DNA of 64,000 bases, taken from positions 62,001-126,000 of the forward strand of contig JAFVBC010000011.1 in assembly GCA_017480185.1 (NCBI GenBank). Direction: 5' to 3'. Position numbers and translations under genes: made by a program. Shown here piece after piece: positions 62,858-64,000 of the stretch (positions are counted from its first letter, which is position 1; each line of letters opens with the position of its first letter). Source of the stretch: Bacteroidales bacterium. Lineage in GTDB: Bacteria; Bacteroidota; Bacteroidia; Bacteroidales; P3. The notes beneath the pieces were generated by a model. The model ran no database searches, was not told where the DNA came from, and saw only the letters and a program-made list of their open reading frames with translations.

Positions 62858-63877
62858 ATGGCAAAAGAGATGAGCGACATTGATGCAATAAAGCAGGAGA
62901 AATTGAAAATTCTGCAAAGCACGATAGAAAAAATTGAGAAGACATATGGTAAGGGATCTATTATGCGACTTGGAGACCGACCGATTGAGGAGATTGAGGT
63001 AATATCAACAGGTAGCATTAGTCTCGACAACGCCCTTGGAGTCGGAGGTTTCCCCAGAGGGAGAGTAATTGAAATATATGGGCCGGAATCGAGTGGTAAA
63101 ACCACGCTGGCCATCCATGCCATTGCCGAATGTCAGAAGAACGGTGGTACAGCGGCCTTTATTGACGCTGAGCACGCATTCGATAGTTTCTATGCCGAAA
63201 AGATTGGCGTGGATGTCAACAACTTATTTATGGCGCAGCCAGACAATGGTGAACAGGCTCTGGAACTTGCCGACAACCTAATACGTTCTGGGGCTATTGA
63301 CATTATTGTTATTGACTCGGTAGCAGCACTGACTCCCAAAGCCGAGATAGACGGCGATATGGGGGATGCGCGTGTGGGACTGCAGGCTCGACTGATGAGT
63401 CAGGCTATGCGCAAACTGACGTCGGCCATAAGCAAGACAAACTGTTGCTGTATATTTATCAATCAATTGCGCGAAAAAATTGGTGTACTCTTTGGAAATC
63501 CCGAAACCACAACTGGTGGCAACGCATTAAAGTTCTATGCATCAATCCGTCTTGATATTCGTCGCATCCAAGCCATCAAAGATGGCGACCAGAATATTGG
63601 CAACCGCGTGAAGGTAAAAATAGTGAAGAATAAAGTGGCACCGCCATTCCGCCAGTGCGAGTTCGACCTGATGTTCGGCGAAGGCATCAGCAAGTTGGGC
63701 GAGATTATCGACATGGGCGTGGATATGGACATCATCCACAAGAGTGGCTCGTGGTTTAGTTACGGCGATGCCAAACTTGCCCAAGGTCGTGAAGCCCTCA
63801 AACAACTCCTGCGCGACAACCCAGAGCTCTGCGACGAACTGGAGCAGAAGATCCGTACAACGCAAAAAGAAAAATGA
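62858..63877 (+). CDS. recA: Recombinase RecA
   Basis: 339 aa. Walker [10 protein letters not shown] (75-83), [37 protein letters not shown] (L2 loop region) and [18 protein letters not shown] are all conserved; the end is short and Lys/Glu-rich. It drives homologous recombination and the SOS response. No clear LexA box or -7 element is seen; an imperfect palindrome CTTAAACGTTTTAAG (62838-62852) lies just before the ATG. Confidence 0.98.
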   Translation: MAKEMSDIDAIKQEKLKILQSTIEKIEKTYGKGSIMRLGDRPIEEIEVISTGSISLDNALGVGGFPRGRVIEIYGPESSGKTTLAIHAIAECQKNGGTAAFIDAEHAFDSFYAEKIGVDVNNLFMAQPDNGEQALELADNLIRSGAIDIIVIDSVAALTPKAEIDGDMGDARVGLQARLMSQAMRKLTSAISKTNCCCIFINQLREKIGVLFGNPETTTGGNALKFYASIRLDIRRIQAIKDGDQNIGNRVKVKIVKNKVAPPFRQCEFDLMFGEGISKLGEIIDMGVDMDIIHKSGSWFSYGDAKLAQGREALKQLLRDNPELCDELEQKIRTTQKEK

Positions 63878-64000
63878 AATAACCCAGTATACGAAGAGTG
63901 CCACGATGCCAAACACAGAGGCCTATAGCAGAACCGCCCTCACGGGAATGCATAAGAAAAAAAGTTTATGACATGCGACGGTTGATATGCCTGCGAACAC

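Noticed and set aside
63906-64000. Short frames after recA, including an ATG at 63973 running off the edge
   Set aside because: Only nine codons are visible in the last one and the other is 21 codons long; neither can be judged.

Overview
The window comes from a Bacteroidota chromosome, most likely order Bacteroidales. The signs are the phylum-specific -7 promoter element TAnnTTTGC seen again and again upstream of genes, weak or absent Shine-Dalgarno sequences, a FeoA-FeoB fusion, zinc-less L36, a BspA-like leucine-rich protein with a type IX secretion C-terminal domain, and many lipobox lipoproteins. Family or genus cannot be fixed from this sequence alone.

Layout. 1-3.7 kb (+): the tail of a serine recombinase, a rod-shaped structured RNA with its own promoter and terminator (6S-like candidate), an unknown protein, a BspA-like surface protein and a repeat-rich intergenic stretch. 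3.7-22.1 kb (-): one continuous translation superoperon, rpsL-rpsG-fusA followed by the S10, spc and alpha operons with secY, map, infA and rpoA, read from one clear promoter and closed by a strong terminator. 22.1-27 kb: a ureohydrolase-like protein, yraN, manC, trpS and a small lipoprotein. 27-37.4 kb (-): a lone rnfA, a tight operon (sirtuin, membrane protein, Ig-like lipoprotein, flippase, fabD), an OmpA-family protein and the iron transporter feoAB with its cysteine-rich partner. 37.4-49.8 kb: a glycosyltransferase divergent from rsgA, tRNA-Glu-rpsT, efp, an M28 lipoprotein, a Rieske-like lipoprotein, a LysM/M23 peptidase, trmD, an ABC exporter, a SprT-like protein and two DUF975 paralogs. 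49.9-59.2 kb: a redox island of two divergent arms, unusually rich in lipid-anchored flavodoxins and related proteins, ending with a metallo-beta-lactamase/rubredoxin fusion. 59.3-64 kb: a TonB-dependent receptor, a lipoprotein and recA.

How the parts fit. Most of the window is housekeeping: translation, secretion, iron uptake, envelope building and recombination. The accessory signal lies in intergenic DNA and in the redox island. Three divergent intergenic regions (about 22.33-22.48, 38.48-38.60 and 56.13-56.17 kb) hold imperfect repeats with an exact 11-bp period and a shared core TTGAT, in inverted or single orientation. They look like helically phased binding arrays and are the strongest candidate here for something undescribed. 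Other notable items are the 6S-like RNA, an exact 27-bp tandem duplication that builds a tandem promoter, a pair of divergent near-leaderless promoters, several G8/C9 tracts including one inside a lipoprotein gene, and an insertion in ribosomal protein L23. All calls rest on reading the sequence; no database search or folding program was run.
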